Shown here one piece after another: positions 1-11,163 of a stretch of 64,000 nt of DNA. The notes under the pieces are model-generated. The model worked only from the letters and a program-made list of their open reading frames with translations. It did no database searches and had not been told where the DNA came from. A program made the position numbers and the translations under genes. Numbering within the stretch: position 1 is the first letter of the stretch; each line of letters opens with the position of its first letter. The stretch lies in the NCBI GenBank assembly GCA_947579665.1, contig OX388351.1, positions 60,272,939 to 60,336,938 on the forward strand, given 5' to 3'. Source of the DNA: Sympetrum striolatum. Lineage: Eukaryota; Arthropoda; Insecta; Odonata; Libellulidae.

Positions 1-3000
1 CAGTGAGAAATTAAAGAATTTCGTCAGAATTGACTTGACAAGGACAAGGAGAGAGGTTTTTGATGTTCTGTTTCTACGTAACATACTTACTGGTTCCATA
101 AATTCGGATTATCTCCTTAGCAAGATCAATTTTAATGTCCCGCTAAGAAGGTCTAGTCAGACAGTTCTTTTTCGTGAATGCTTTTGCTTTTGAGCCGCTT
201 TATCGAATAATGCGAGCGGTCAATGATAGATTGTAAAGAGACAAACTTATTTATTTATTTAATGATTCTTTGTATTCGTTAAAGTGTAAGTTGTACTCCA
301 TACTTTCCCATTAATGTTTGTGTCTTTCCTCTTTCTCGTTATTTCTTTAATTATATGTATTGGTCTCCTTTTTTGTGGATTGATAATGTTTCATGATGAC
401 TCTTTTAACGTTAGTACTGTCAAAAAAGCACAAATTTTGCTTTCGTAGATATTTATATAACTGTGTTGAAGCTCATTGAAATTACTCCACTATTCAAGTT
501 AAATATTGAAACGAAATTCATACGTGTAGCATTCAAAACAGTGTTTGCTTACTCTCGCTGTGCATTCTTTAAATCAATCTGATGTATTCTTGTTTATTGA
601 ACGTGCGTATTAAGTCTATAGCAGATTTCGTTGCTATTCTAATAGTTGTGAATGGATTTTGTAAACGGGGGATAGAAATGGCATCATTTTCATCATTCGA
701 CCGTCACGGATCTGTGAACAGAAAAGATTCAAGTGTCTGCGGAGAATCCTTCCGTGATCTTAGCCAAGTACGTTCGAGATGGACGCAATGTAGGCCGCGT
801 ATAAAGCCATTTCCCGGGATTGAATGAGGTGCATGATAATCTTGACACCTTTCCAATAAATGAAGCATTGAATGCCTTTTTGCTGAGCCAACCGATTTCA
901 TACAATCATTTCTATACCTTCTTTAATGCAAAACGCGGACGTCTTCAGGTAGTTGGGATTTCATCTAATACATGTGTTGCCTAAATATGTCTGGCAAATA
1001 AATCTATAGAGAATCAGACGTAAATAATAGCGATATAAATAGGAATTAAACCCACTTATAAATTACTTAATAAATCTATATCAAAGCATTCGTCGTAGGA
1101 CTATTTCCTGATGTATTACTAATAAATTTAGTGAATATAGCACAGTAAATACAATATACGTATCTAAGGATATAATCATTCTAAGGCAATTGTCTGTTTA
1201 TAATTTATATGTTTTATAATAATTATTTTTATAACGTGTATGTATATATGGATGTTTATGTAGTTAGAAAAAACTGCCACCAGGCCTACAGCCTACCTGC
1301 CGTTAATATTATATAATAATAATATTATAAACTGCAAATATTTATGAACATTGATAAATATCATTCGAAATAACTACAATTTTGTAATATTAAATTTTTC
1401 AATTTAGCTGCAAGAGAACATTTTATGCGAATTTGAATTGGGTGATGTTTTTTCAGCTGGTGTCTATAGTTGCCTATCTGGTGGAATAACCATGTAAGAA
1501 CTCACATACACAAAGAGAGGTGATTTCATCTTAGTGAACAGTCGTGACTTGGGAAAGTAGTTTTGTGCACAGATTTCGTTGGTTTGTATGATAAAGAATT
1601 CTCGCCACCTAGGGCGATTTTTACCTGTATTGCTGTTTCACGAAAGTAATTCTGAATAAATATTCAACGCATATCGACTCGATGCATAACGGGGTCATGA
1701 ACAAATTGTAATTAGTCATTCCGCTAGACTTTCCCACCCGTATCTCATCTAAGCCGGCCGATAGACTTCATAGCGTATTTTATGCTAATTCTTTTGAAAG
1801 TATTGATTGATAGAGCTGTTTCTCATAGGATTTTATATGCATCTGATCGTAAATTTTAGCTCGTAAACATCGGTATGCTTTCTAATTTATTCCCCGACAA
1901 ATCATGGGGCTCATGTTGTAATGGACTATTTACTGCCTCGGGACGAAATCAGAACGAAGTTGGTACCGCAAACCCATTAGTTAAGAGCGTCACGGACTTG
2001 TGGGCGTCGAACTGATACTATTAAACCGATTTAGGACTTACGAATTCATATTATGTATTTCGTGCCATAGATACAAATCAAAATTGTGGTAAGCCTTGTT
2101 ACATATCACCGTACCTTACCAATTATCAAAATTGTTACATACAATGGGAAGGCAAGGAGAAATCGATTTTCCCGGTGTTAAACATAAGTACGCTCATGCT
2201 TTGCGATTATTAATTATTTGATTTCTAGCTCCTATAATTTAAAAAGGAATTGTAGAAACTGGTTTCACATAGTAATCCCAGTTTAATGTCAGATAGTGAT
2301 TTTGCGAGCATTACCTCACGTAGAATATGTCAATGGAGTATATGATGTAGTTGCTGTATTGTAGACAGCGATTTATGTCAAAGCAAAGAAGGTTTACGTT
2401 GTATCAATTTGAAATATACATTATTTTTATAAACAAAGAAGATAGTTTTATAAAAGATTCAAAATATCGTTAGTCATTCTGGCTTTTAAAATACAATACT
2501 ATCTTGACTAAAGAGATAATCTGCTTTAGTATCCTATGCATACAATTTTCGTAGATAGAATGTCTTAATTTTGGTATCAAAACTGAGTAATATATTAATT
2601 CCCCCAAGTACATTATTTTAGTATCTTCGGAGTACCTGGATTTTTTCTCGGTGTTTCTCATATTTCGCATCGGCGAACTGACAACTCTGGGAACACTGGA
2701 TTTCCTTAATGAAGATTATTCATCTTAGGATAATATTTGTCATTCGATATATTTTTAACTGAAATCCTCATTACATTAACCTTCAACACAAAAGTAAACA
2801 AAACAGCCAAAAATACTTTTTCTCCATCAGTACTGCGTCCCTCGTGTGCTAGAATGAGCATTACAACACAAAAATTTAGCTGTGGTAATATATGAATGTT
2901 TGATCACTTTTACCTGCGCGGGCATCCTTCAAAACATTCTCGAACTTGTGGCCGTAGGCCAAATTTGAAAAACAGCCAATAAATATCTGCGAGCTGAAAA

Positions 3001-3837
3001 TTTCGTTAGCAGTGGTGCTCGTTAACCGTGTTTGATTTTAGTTCGCTAACGTGCTCCCAACTGAAATCCCTGATTTTACTGCAAATCAACCTGGGAAACT
3101 CCTCGAATCGACGCATGCTCTATCGTCACCGAAGTTCGCTTGCGTGCCTATTCGAATCCTCCGTCAACGTAATGCTCCCGGTTGTGTAACCCTTATCTCT
3201 ATCCCCTTCGCATTAACAATGTCATAACGTGCCTGAACGGCCCGAACGCATCTTTCTCCCCGTAACCACATGACCATTGTCGGCGGCAATGTCGTCACGC
3301 CCTCTGCCCATTGTTTAGAGCGCCTCTTTTGGACTATCGATTGAGACATCAGACTTCACCTCCGACCATTTCAATCGCGAATCGGAAATCTTTTTAATTG
3401 ATTCGGCGCCCAACTTCCTTTCTTCCCCGCTGACTCTCTCTCTTGCCCCAGAGTGGAAAGCGCGCGTCACTTTTCTTTCCATGCTCAACCCAGTCATAAA
3501 TCCATTAGGTAGGTCTCGCTGAGGTCAGAGACTGTTTTTAGAACTATTCTAACCAATAACGAGAACGTGTTCGCGAGTTGACTTCATATTCCCTTCGACC
3601 CGCTTTCGATCCGACGTTTTTTATTCGCCCTTAAAGACGCGAGGCGATTCGCTCGTCCATCCTTCGATTGTCTCCCGGCATGCCGCTCGCTGGCGCGTTT
3701 CGGAGAATGCTCGCGAGTTTCTTTCTGAAACGTTTCCTTCATGATGATTTGTCATCGGTTGAACTTGAAACAGCTGCTTGGTCCACTGTTTTCGTTATGA
3801 GGGCTTGAAATTTTGTCTGCAGTCATATCAGACTTTT
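1..3837. other. Non-coding, no gene supported
   Basis: I see no exon-like ORF, conserved protein motif or convincing splice structure on either strand; the short ORFs are of chance length. The stretch 3100-3780 is less AT-rich than its surroundings but shows no coding frame. A retrotransposon-type 3' tail lies at about 1270-1335 and is listed separately. Confidence 0.6.
1270..1335 (+). repeat. Non-LTR retrotransposon 3' tail (copy 1)
   Basis: A short imperfect hairpin (CTGCCACCAGGCC...GCC.ACCTGC) is followed by a run of TAATAAT-type A/T-rich repeats. The same arrangement recurs near 5081-5140 and 9040-9110, where in the last case it follows a reverse-transcriptase C-terminal fragment. I infer a truncated 3' end of the same retrotransposon family. 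Confidence 0.5.
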
Positions 3838-4129
3838 CTTGTGTCCAGGGCCGGATTTAGATGCAAAGAGGCCCTAGGCTATTCCACTAATGAGGCCCTT
3901 TCACCTCCCATTTTTAAGTTTGTAAATTATATGAGAGATAATAAAATACATCATTATGGTGATATATATCAATATGTCTCCTTATTTTCGGTTCAGTGTT
4001 TAGTGTTCACTGTTTTTAGAATAGTGTAATTTTAATTTTGCTAACGATTTAAATGTAGGCCCCTTTTGACCTTGAGGCCCTAGACTGAAGCCTAGTTAGA
4101 CTATTGGAAAATACGGCCCTGCTTGTGTT
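3838..4129. mobile_element. hAT-type MITE with 8-bp target duplication
   Basis: The element body is 3846-4121 (276 bp). It starts CAGGGCCGGATTT and ends AAATACGGCCCTG, which are inverted copies. It is flanked by CTTGTGTC on the left and CTTGTGTT on the right, a 7/8-match 8-bp target-site duplication as expected for hAT. The interior is AT-rich with further inverted GGCCC motifs and no transposase, so it is non-autonomous. Confidence 0.75.
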
Positions 4130-7100
4130 CCTTATTTTGCATTTACATATTCGTATTCTTGTTTTGCCTCGTCACTCGCCGAAGGTTGCGGTTGGCATTC
4201 GCACGTTCGTACCCACAACTCGAGTGACTATTTTCACACTCGCCCTATGTTCAGTGCATTAAGTAGAGGCTATCAAAAAGCTAAAAGCTTTTGACTCTTC
4301 CCCCAAAAAAATACAACGCGAGCGCTACGAGCCGCAAGGCGAGTAACGAGGCGAATTACGAATGGACCTACTGCACATTTGTCCTGCCACTCACCTTGCG
4401 AATCGACTCGCGAATGTGTTAATGCGATTTTGAAATCAACGTTATTCATGCTAGCAAATCTTGATGAATGGAGTATATCTTATAAATAGCCTTAAGTCCC
4501 GTTTTGACCTTGACTAAAGGAATGATCCCGGTCAGTTTTTCATCTTATCCCGATTTAAATGAAAAAAATTGACAAAAAGATACGAAAGATTCAGAGGCAT
4601 GAAAAAGAAAATGTCGGATCACGGGAATTAAATGACTAGTTGACTCATCGCTTGCACTGAAGTTGGCTAACAAACTCGTAAAATTGGAGAAAAGATAGTT
4701 TTAAAGAAGCGTTCTGTTTTTTCTCGGTTAAACTCTCTTTAAATTTAGCATATCCCCGTTTTTCACTATCAAAATATGATAACCCTACGTATTAGTACAA
4801 GTTAAAGGAATATGGATTCTTTCATTTACTTCTGCCTCATTCGTGTTTGTTTGTAAATATGAAAGATACAGAAGTATCATATTATATGAGGCGTTCATAT
4901 TTTACGATATTAATAATTTGGATTTGGGATTTTCATGATTAGATCTTGGAGTTTGACTGATTAGTGGAGCATTTAAAAGTAAATATAATATAAATGTCCC
5001 ATAACAATTGACATAAGACATGATTGTTTTATAATTTATTGTTGTTAATATAAGTAGTTGGCATTATTGTATGACAAGCGGCACTGCCACCTGGCTCTAT
5101 GCCTACTTGCAGTGCTATTGTAATAATAATATAAAGTAGGATAAATAGCTGTTTCTCTATAGTAAATGTACTGACGGCTAATCTCCTCCGTATGCAATCA
5201 CCTGTACATGTTATCGTATGATTTGTAGATTTTTGTTTCGCTTGCTTCGTGATACCCCCAGCAAGGCACAATTCAGCAGTCATTCATTTAGAGCAGAAAA
5301 CAAAAAAACGGACATCAAGTGCTAAACTTTGAAACTGGTATCATTTGTAGCACATTCGAATCTTTGTTTATAACATTGGGTGTTATTCAATTATACCCCG
5401 AAATGGGATTCGTGTTGCCACCTTAGGTATGATGCTGAATGAAGGCATTCTATAATTCTTAACATGTGATATGATGTTGAATAATGGAATTCATTCCGGT
5501 CACTTCTTAACGCATGCTATGAATATAAGTGCTCATCATGTCATAACACATGTGAACTTTTTCCGCGATCTGGCTCAGTGAGGTAAAGAAAGGCTTGCCT
5601 AATATGCCTTACTTGCCAAATAAGCCTCATTTCCCTTTAGGATTTTTATAAGCTAATGGTCGAGGGTTTGAGATTTCAAACAACCCTCCGGGTTGAATAA
5701 TTTACATAAATCGATAATTGAGCTATTTTTATTCGTGTCGGTGCACATGCGAAGCTGAAGTTCTTCCTTATTCCTAATGGGAAAGGGGGAAGAGCGTTGT
5801 AACATTTTGTTCTCTTTCTCACAACGATCTTTTTACCTAGATTCACTTTTCAAAATTTTAGATTTATTACATGATCTCATAGAAGAAAAATAAGAAAATA
5901 TCAGTTATCTAGTTTTACTTTCAGCATTTTTCTTTATCGTCGATTTATCACCTCCATTATTCTAACCTTTTCGTTCTTGCTGCTGCTCCATGTTTCATAG
6001 CGAAAAATAAGAACACCCACATAATGAAATGGAAAATATCTTTTTAGATTTATTAAGCAATTGAATTTATTTTCCTTAGTAATGTTTCTATGTTGAACCA
6101 TTTGAATATAGGCAAAATTCCACTCAAGTTCAGTCTAATGTTTTCTCGTGTGATCGAATGGTATTTACTTGTGTATGCTTTATTTTCTAGTAAAAATAAG
6201 TTTCTCATCAATGCTTTAGACCTCTCACCTTGCTTCACAACTGCTCTGCGCCGAAGGGTTCTCAAAATGGATCGTCTATTTCGTATATTTTTTTAACAAT
6301 TAATTATACTTAGAGTATAAGTTCGAATGAATAAAATATACATCAGATCATCAGTAAACTTCAGTTTCTAGGCTGCAGTGTTATTACTGCAGTAATTACA
6401 TTTAAAATTTCACTAGGATCAAAATTCATTTCGTTCTTAATATATTGTTGGAAATAGTAAAGATGCCGATTTATGAAATAAGTCTTATTAAAAATATTCG
6501 TTCTAACTAAATCAGATGAGTTTATTTACATTTTAATTATAAATATGTTTATAAACACTCCGTCCCCAATTGCGTCAACGAGGAAATCACAAGCAGAACA
6601 TCTGTCAGTTAAACCCAGATTTTCATTAGGTGGTTTTATTGTGCAAGCCTTTTTACCATGATTAAAATCTTGTTGGAATTTAATTTAGAAACCCCGAAGT
6701 TTTATGCTATGATTGTCTACCGGCAATTAAAAACCATGCAAACATGTTAAGAAAGTTAATCTTTTAAAATAGAGCATTCCTTTGTCACAAGGTAAACAAT
6801 ATCTTTCTGGAGCAGCTTAGCTTCTATGTGTCATCTATGATGTTGTTTACAGCTAACAGTTTCACCTATACCCTCCACTGACGTCAAACTGGCAGTCGTA
6901 TTTGTCTAAAAGCCCATTCTGGTATTATATTTCAAATGTAGTATACATTTGTGCTCTGCCTCGAGCTTGAGTCACGTTCAAATTAAAATGCGTGCCTAAC
7001 TTGGAAAAGAGCGATTTCCGACGCCAAGTGCAAGGTGGCTTTGTCCCATTTTAACTTCAATTCTCCTCTGAATTTTCCTGTGCACAGAAAGCTCGCAAGA

Positions 7101-7594
7101 TGTTCAATTTTTCAATTCTTCTGTTTCTTGTGTTCAAATGGCATATTTATAACAGCCGAAGAACTTACTTATTCCTCTAATGAGGTGATTGTTCAAGATT
7201 TGATTGGTGATTATTTTCATATTTTATTTGCGCTTAAGCGATGAAATAATTAATGACGCATTAAGGGCTTTAGATATTGGCGTTTATAAAAAATTATCGC
7301 TAAGAATACATTTTAACGAAATTTGTGATGATGATATTTACTGCTGTGATGAAATTTTATCCCTATTTCAATATACTGATGAACAGAATATCTTTGATTT
7401 TTCCTTTACGTAATGGTAAAAGAAAATGGATCTTTTATTTATCCATGTCTCAGTTTTGTTCATGGATGTGATAATACGGAAGGTGCTAAGGTATGAGTGA
7501 TGTTAAATAATGGCATTCGATTTGGTCTTCCCTTATTGAATGCTTTGAAAAGGGTGTACTGAGTTGGGCGTATTCCACTAATTAAATTAAACTC
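4130..7594. other. Non-coding, no gene supported
   Basis: No conserved exon is seen. Short ORFs near 6050-6300 and 7035-7410 have no recognisable domain, splice context or coding-like composition. A second retrotransposon 3' tail lies at about 5081-5140. Confidence 0.55.
5081..5140 (+). repeat. Non-LTR retrotransposon 3' tail (copy 2)
   Basis: CTGCCACCTGGC, a short loop and GCCTACTTGCAG form a hairpin followed by a TAATAATAAT-rich tail. It matches the tails at 1270 and 9040 in hairpin stem sequence and orientation. No reverse-transcriptase coding is attached. Confidence 0.5.
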
Positions 7595-7782
7595 AAGGAA
7601 GAACGGTCATGAAATAAGTCTGACAAGACCTGAACTCAAACTAAGAATTCCCTATTGTCGGTCAGTTGTTCTACCAATTAAACTATCGATATCTTAATTG
7701 TTAGAGCAACTGACCGGCGATCGGGAGGTTTGCGTTCGAGTTCCAGTCTTGTCAGATTATTTTTCATGGCCGTTCTTCCTTA
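7595..7782. repeat. tRNA-derived palindromic element
   Basis: About 188 bp forming two inverted arms of roughly 85-90 bp around a centre near 7688 (CAATTAA ... TTAATTG). The outer ends are AAGGAAGAACGG and CCGTTCTTCCTT. The right arm reads like a degenerate tRNA: TTAGAGCAACTGACCGG as a D-arm/anticodon-arm-like part, then a B-box-like GTTCGAGTTCC. The left arm is its diverged inverted copy. I infer a foldback repeat made by inverted duplication of a tRNA-like sequence; no functional tRNA is claimed. Confidence 0.6.
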
Positions 7783-8474
7783 GGATATTTCCGAGGTGCA
7801 AATTTTCCTAATCGTGCAAAGTCACCTAATATCTTTCCTTTAAATTTGGCTAAGTGTGGATGGTGGCCGAGCTATAAATATTTTAATTGTAAAACCTAAG
7901 TGTAGAACATTTTTTATTATTGATTATTTAATCCTAAGGCCTTTTTGTAATTTTATTTTTTATTATTATTATATCTAGAATTTTAAATGCAATCATTCAG
8001 AATATTGTTTTTCGTTATGTATTATCATTGAAAACGAGAGTCTATGATTTAGCTATGCAGTCAAGCTTTACGGCAATAGTTCCAATTGCCTTCCGATCCT
8101 GAATTCATTTGTCGGTTCAATAAATCTCAATCCTAGCGAATCTGCATTTCGAATCAGATACTATCGTAAACACGTCTCACGTCCTCGCTCCATCAGGACT
8201 TGTTTAATCAACGAACGACTGTGGGGGTTTTCCTAGCTACCAGCAGACAATTTAATTGCATTTCTAAGGAAATTACCGCGAGACTACGTTCATATGTTTT
8301 ATCGATCATCTAAAAATGGAGAAATAGCTTACCAGAATTTTTTGTTGCGTAATTCATTCACCCACAAAGCGGAGATTTAGCTTCTTTTCTTTATCGGAAA
8401 GCCGCATACTCAATTCGGCTGAATAAAAAGCTTTGAGACGTAAATGGAACCATTAGTCCATACTTGAGAGACAT
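7783..8474. other. Non-coding, nothing recognised
   Basis: AT-rich sequence between the tRNA-derived palindrome and the reverse-transcriptase fragment. No coding frame or repeat was recognised. Confidence 0.5.
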
Positions 8475-8726
8475 ATGATGTACAAAACATGGAAATCAGA
8501 AGAGGGCTGGGATGAACTGCGTGGCAGATTTGAACTTCCTAATTATGTAGGACGCGGCAACCATAGTTTTAAAATCAAGGAACGTGAGCAGAAAACAGAC
8601 ATAGCGAAATTTTCTTTCATTAATAGGGGTATTAGGGAATGGAACTCTTTACCCGGAGAATTTCTCATGCCAATGCCTAAAAATGTAAAAGTTTTTAAAA
8701 ATAAGCTTCAATCAAGATGTATGTAA
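8475..8726 (+). pseudogene. Non-LTR reverse transcriptase, C-terminal fragment
   Basis: An 83-residue frame resembles the very C-terminal tail of non-LTR retrotransposon reverse transcriptases. It has the order KIKEREQKTDIAKFSF, then INRGIREWNSLP, then a short basic segment ending at a stop. The R.TD...FSF.NR....WN.LP pattern is characteristic of CR1/Jockey-like element ends. Nothing upstream preserves the polymerase domain, so this is a 5'-truncated insertion. It is followed by a matching 3' UTR and A-rich tail. Confidence 0.65.
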
Positions 8727-9110
8727 TTATTTTAAAATGTGGTTCACGGCTACCTCCGCTGTATTATTACTTTTATTTAGAGTTTTATTGTTATATTCCA
8801 TGTTTATGAATGTGACTATATGGATATTCTACCATGTATTGTATTATTTTATATTGACAGATCTCATACATATTTATGTATGAGAGTTCTTATTAATGAT
8901 TTATGATAATTTTTTTTGTACTTGTAATGTATGTATGTATTATAGTTTAATTGTACAGCCTACGGGAGGTTTTTGGAGGGGTTTCCCTCCCGTCTTTGGG
9001 CGAATGCCAGGCTTAAAATCATTTTTATGTTCACTTCTAACGTTGCCACCTGGCCTAAAGGCCAACTTGCAACGTGAACTTAAATAAAAAAATAAATAAA
9101 TATCGGAAAA
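8727..9110 (+). repeat. 3' UTR and tail of the non-LTR element (copy 3)
   Basis: After the reverse-transcriptase stop the sequence runs through a GGGAGG/CCTCCC inverted pair (about 8962-8994). It then reaches a terminal hairpin (TTGCCACCTGGCC, GGCCAACTTGCAA) at about 9042-9075 and ends in an AAATAAAAAAATAAATAAAT-like tail. This is the best-preserved copy of the tail family also seen at 1270 and 5081. Confidence 0.6.
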
Positions 9111-10187
9111 TTCAAATAACTCCGTAATTTTGCGAGAGAAAATGGATTCACCAGCCAAATAAATGCAAGCGAAAATTGTTCTGCTTACCCTCTACTTATT
9201 GAAAAAGACAGCGAATTAAAATTATATTGATAATCGTATGTGTTCCAGAAAGTGAAAAAAGGGAAGATGTTAATGCCCAAAAAATCCACATGTTTTGAAA
9301 TATTTTTTATTCGTCTGTACTGGAACCCTTCCACAAAGTTATGCCTAAAATAATAACTTTTAATGTAAAATATTCATATTGACTATTACTCTCATAAATA
9401 TAAAATAATTTATTCATATTTCATATGCTTCCAAACGAATTTTCCTTCCTCATTGTGCCCTGGGATATAAATGTTTAGGTAGACACTATATATTAAAGTA
9501 TCAAGTTAACTCTATATCGTGTTAATCATCTATGAATAGTTGCATAAAAACTTCTGAAACTTTAAATATGAGTCATTTTATGCGATTGATTTATTTCATG
9601 AATGCGTTGCGAAGACCTTGTAGCATTTTTTATAACAGAGTGCTTAATTTTGAGAAAGATAGCAGGCAGTAATGATAGGTAGGATATAGCATTCCAGGGC
9701 ATGTTTCCAGTTGACAAATCGTGCTAAATATAACTTGCATCGATGCGTGCATTATCAATGTTTTGGAAACGACTCCTCGATTGACTTAATACTCTCCTAT
9801 TTCAGAAAAGATTCGTCTGAAAACATTTCCCTTTGGATAATAGGTATGGAAAGGATAAAAAGAGAGACATCACCTTTCGATGATTCACAGCAGTTTTGAT
9901 TATTTTTTCATTTACTTAGGGAATACAGCATTGGAAATAAAACAGTGTCAGTGCCAGCCAGTGCCAAAAGCTTAATACATCCTACCACGAAGTGACTAAT
10001 TGAATAATTTCCTCTTTATGTAGGAAAGGATGAGTATTGCATTCTATATCTCTCTCTCCGTGTTCGTGGATGAATTTTAAATTGGATATTTCTTCTGTCT
10101 TCCCTCTCGTGAATTAGCAGAAAATTATATCAACGTTGTAGTTAAGTTTAAAATTGAATGCCATGGAAGACTTAGTTCTTTGTTATA
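9111..10187. other. Non-coding, nothing recognised
   Basis: AT-rich sequence with no supported exon or repeat up to the mariner terminus. Confidence 0.5.
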
Positions 10188-10890
10188 CGAGGGTGAATCA
10201 AATATAAACGGCTTTTGGCATTGCGCGCGCAATATTGACACGTGGCGATTCACGCGTCTATAATTGTTGGGCAGGGATAGTAGTTGTTCGGGAAGCAGTC
10301 AAACGGCGCCGTTCACATCCGTCATTGGTCATTACAACAATGTATAAGCAAGAGGTACCTGTCTCAGATGCGCAACGTATCATTATTAAGTTTCTTTCTC
10401 TGGATGGTGTTAAACCCAGCGAAATCTTCAAGAGATTGACAAGGCAGTTCAAGGAAAATACCCTTTCAAGATCTCGAGTGTTTGCTTTGCACAGGGAATT
10501 CGTGGAGGATCGTGAGTACGTTGAGAATGAGGGCCATGATCGCCGACCCCGACAGACTGCAGCATTCATTGCATTCATTCGTGAAAAGTCTTATACGTCT
10601 ATAGCGGCTTGTTGCACATCGACTTTTTGCACGGGCGTAGGACGATGAACGCTTCATGCCACTGCGAGGTTTTGAGCAAGTTTAAACGGGAATGAAAAAA
10701 TCAACAATGATACTGGGGGTTGAAGCCTATGTACAGAATTGGCTACTGTCAAGACCGACTTCATTCTACGAGGACGGTATTTCAAAGCTTTCAATTGGCT
10801 TTGAAAAATGCGTTTTTTCTTCGCAAATGTATTCTTACGGAATAATTTTTCAACAGAATCCATCACCCAAGTTCCTCCAAGCAACAAAAA
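10188..10890 (+). mobile_element. Internally deleted mariner element
   Basis: The left end starts just after a TA dinucleotide with CGAGGGTGAATCAAAT, the kind of terminus seen in mariner elements. A reading frame from 10340 carries a mariner-like N-terminal helix-turn-helix (RIIIKFLSLDGVKPSEIF, LSRSRVFALHREF, DRRPRQT). In a different frame at about 10722-10850 a piece of the C-terminus follows (YVQNWLLSRPTSFYEDGISK). The catalytic middle is missing. No matching right terminal repeat was found, so the right boundary is approximate and the copy is dead. Confidence 0.7.
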
Positions 10891-11163
10891 TCTAAGTTAC
10901 TACGTTTGAATTACAAAAAAATTGGTTATCTGATAATATCCTTAAAGTGACGTTTATTGTCATGAATGCGAATTGAATTAAATTTGTTTGTTGAAGAATT
11001 TAACTCTTAAAGTCTTTATTCACAATTGCATTTCAGAACTAATTGTTATTATTTTGCTATCATCAGGTGCCGAATAGACAAACCCTCCTTGGATTTGACA
11101 TTAACACCATCGACCCGTGGCCACCTTGAGTTGAGGCGCCACTCCTCTGGAACCACCGACACC

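Noticed and set aside
10258..10657. Minus-strand ORFs of 106 and 63 codons over the mariner region
   Set aside because: They are antisense shadows of the mariner transposase frame, which has recognisable helix-turn-helix motifs.
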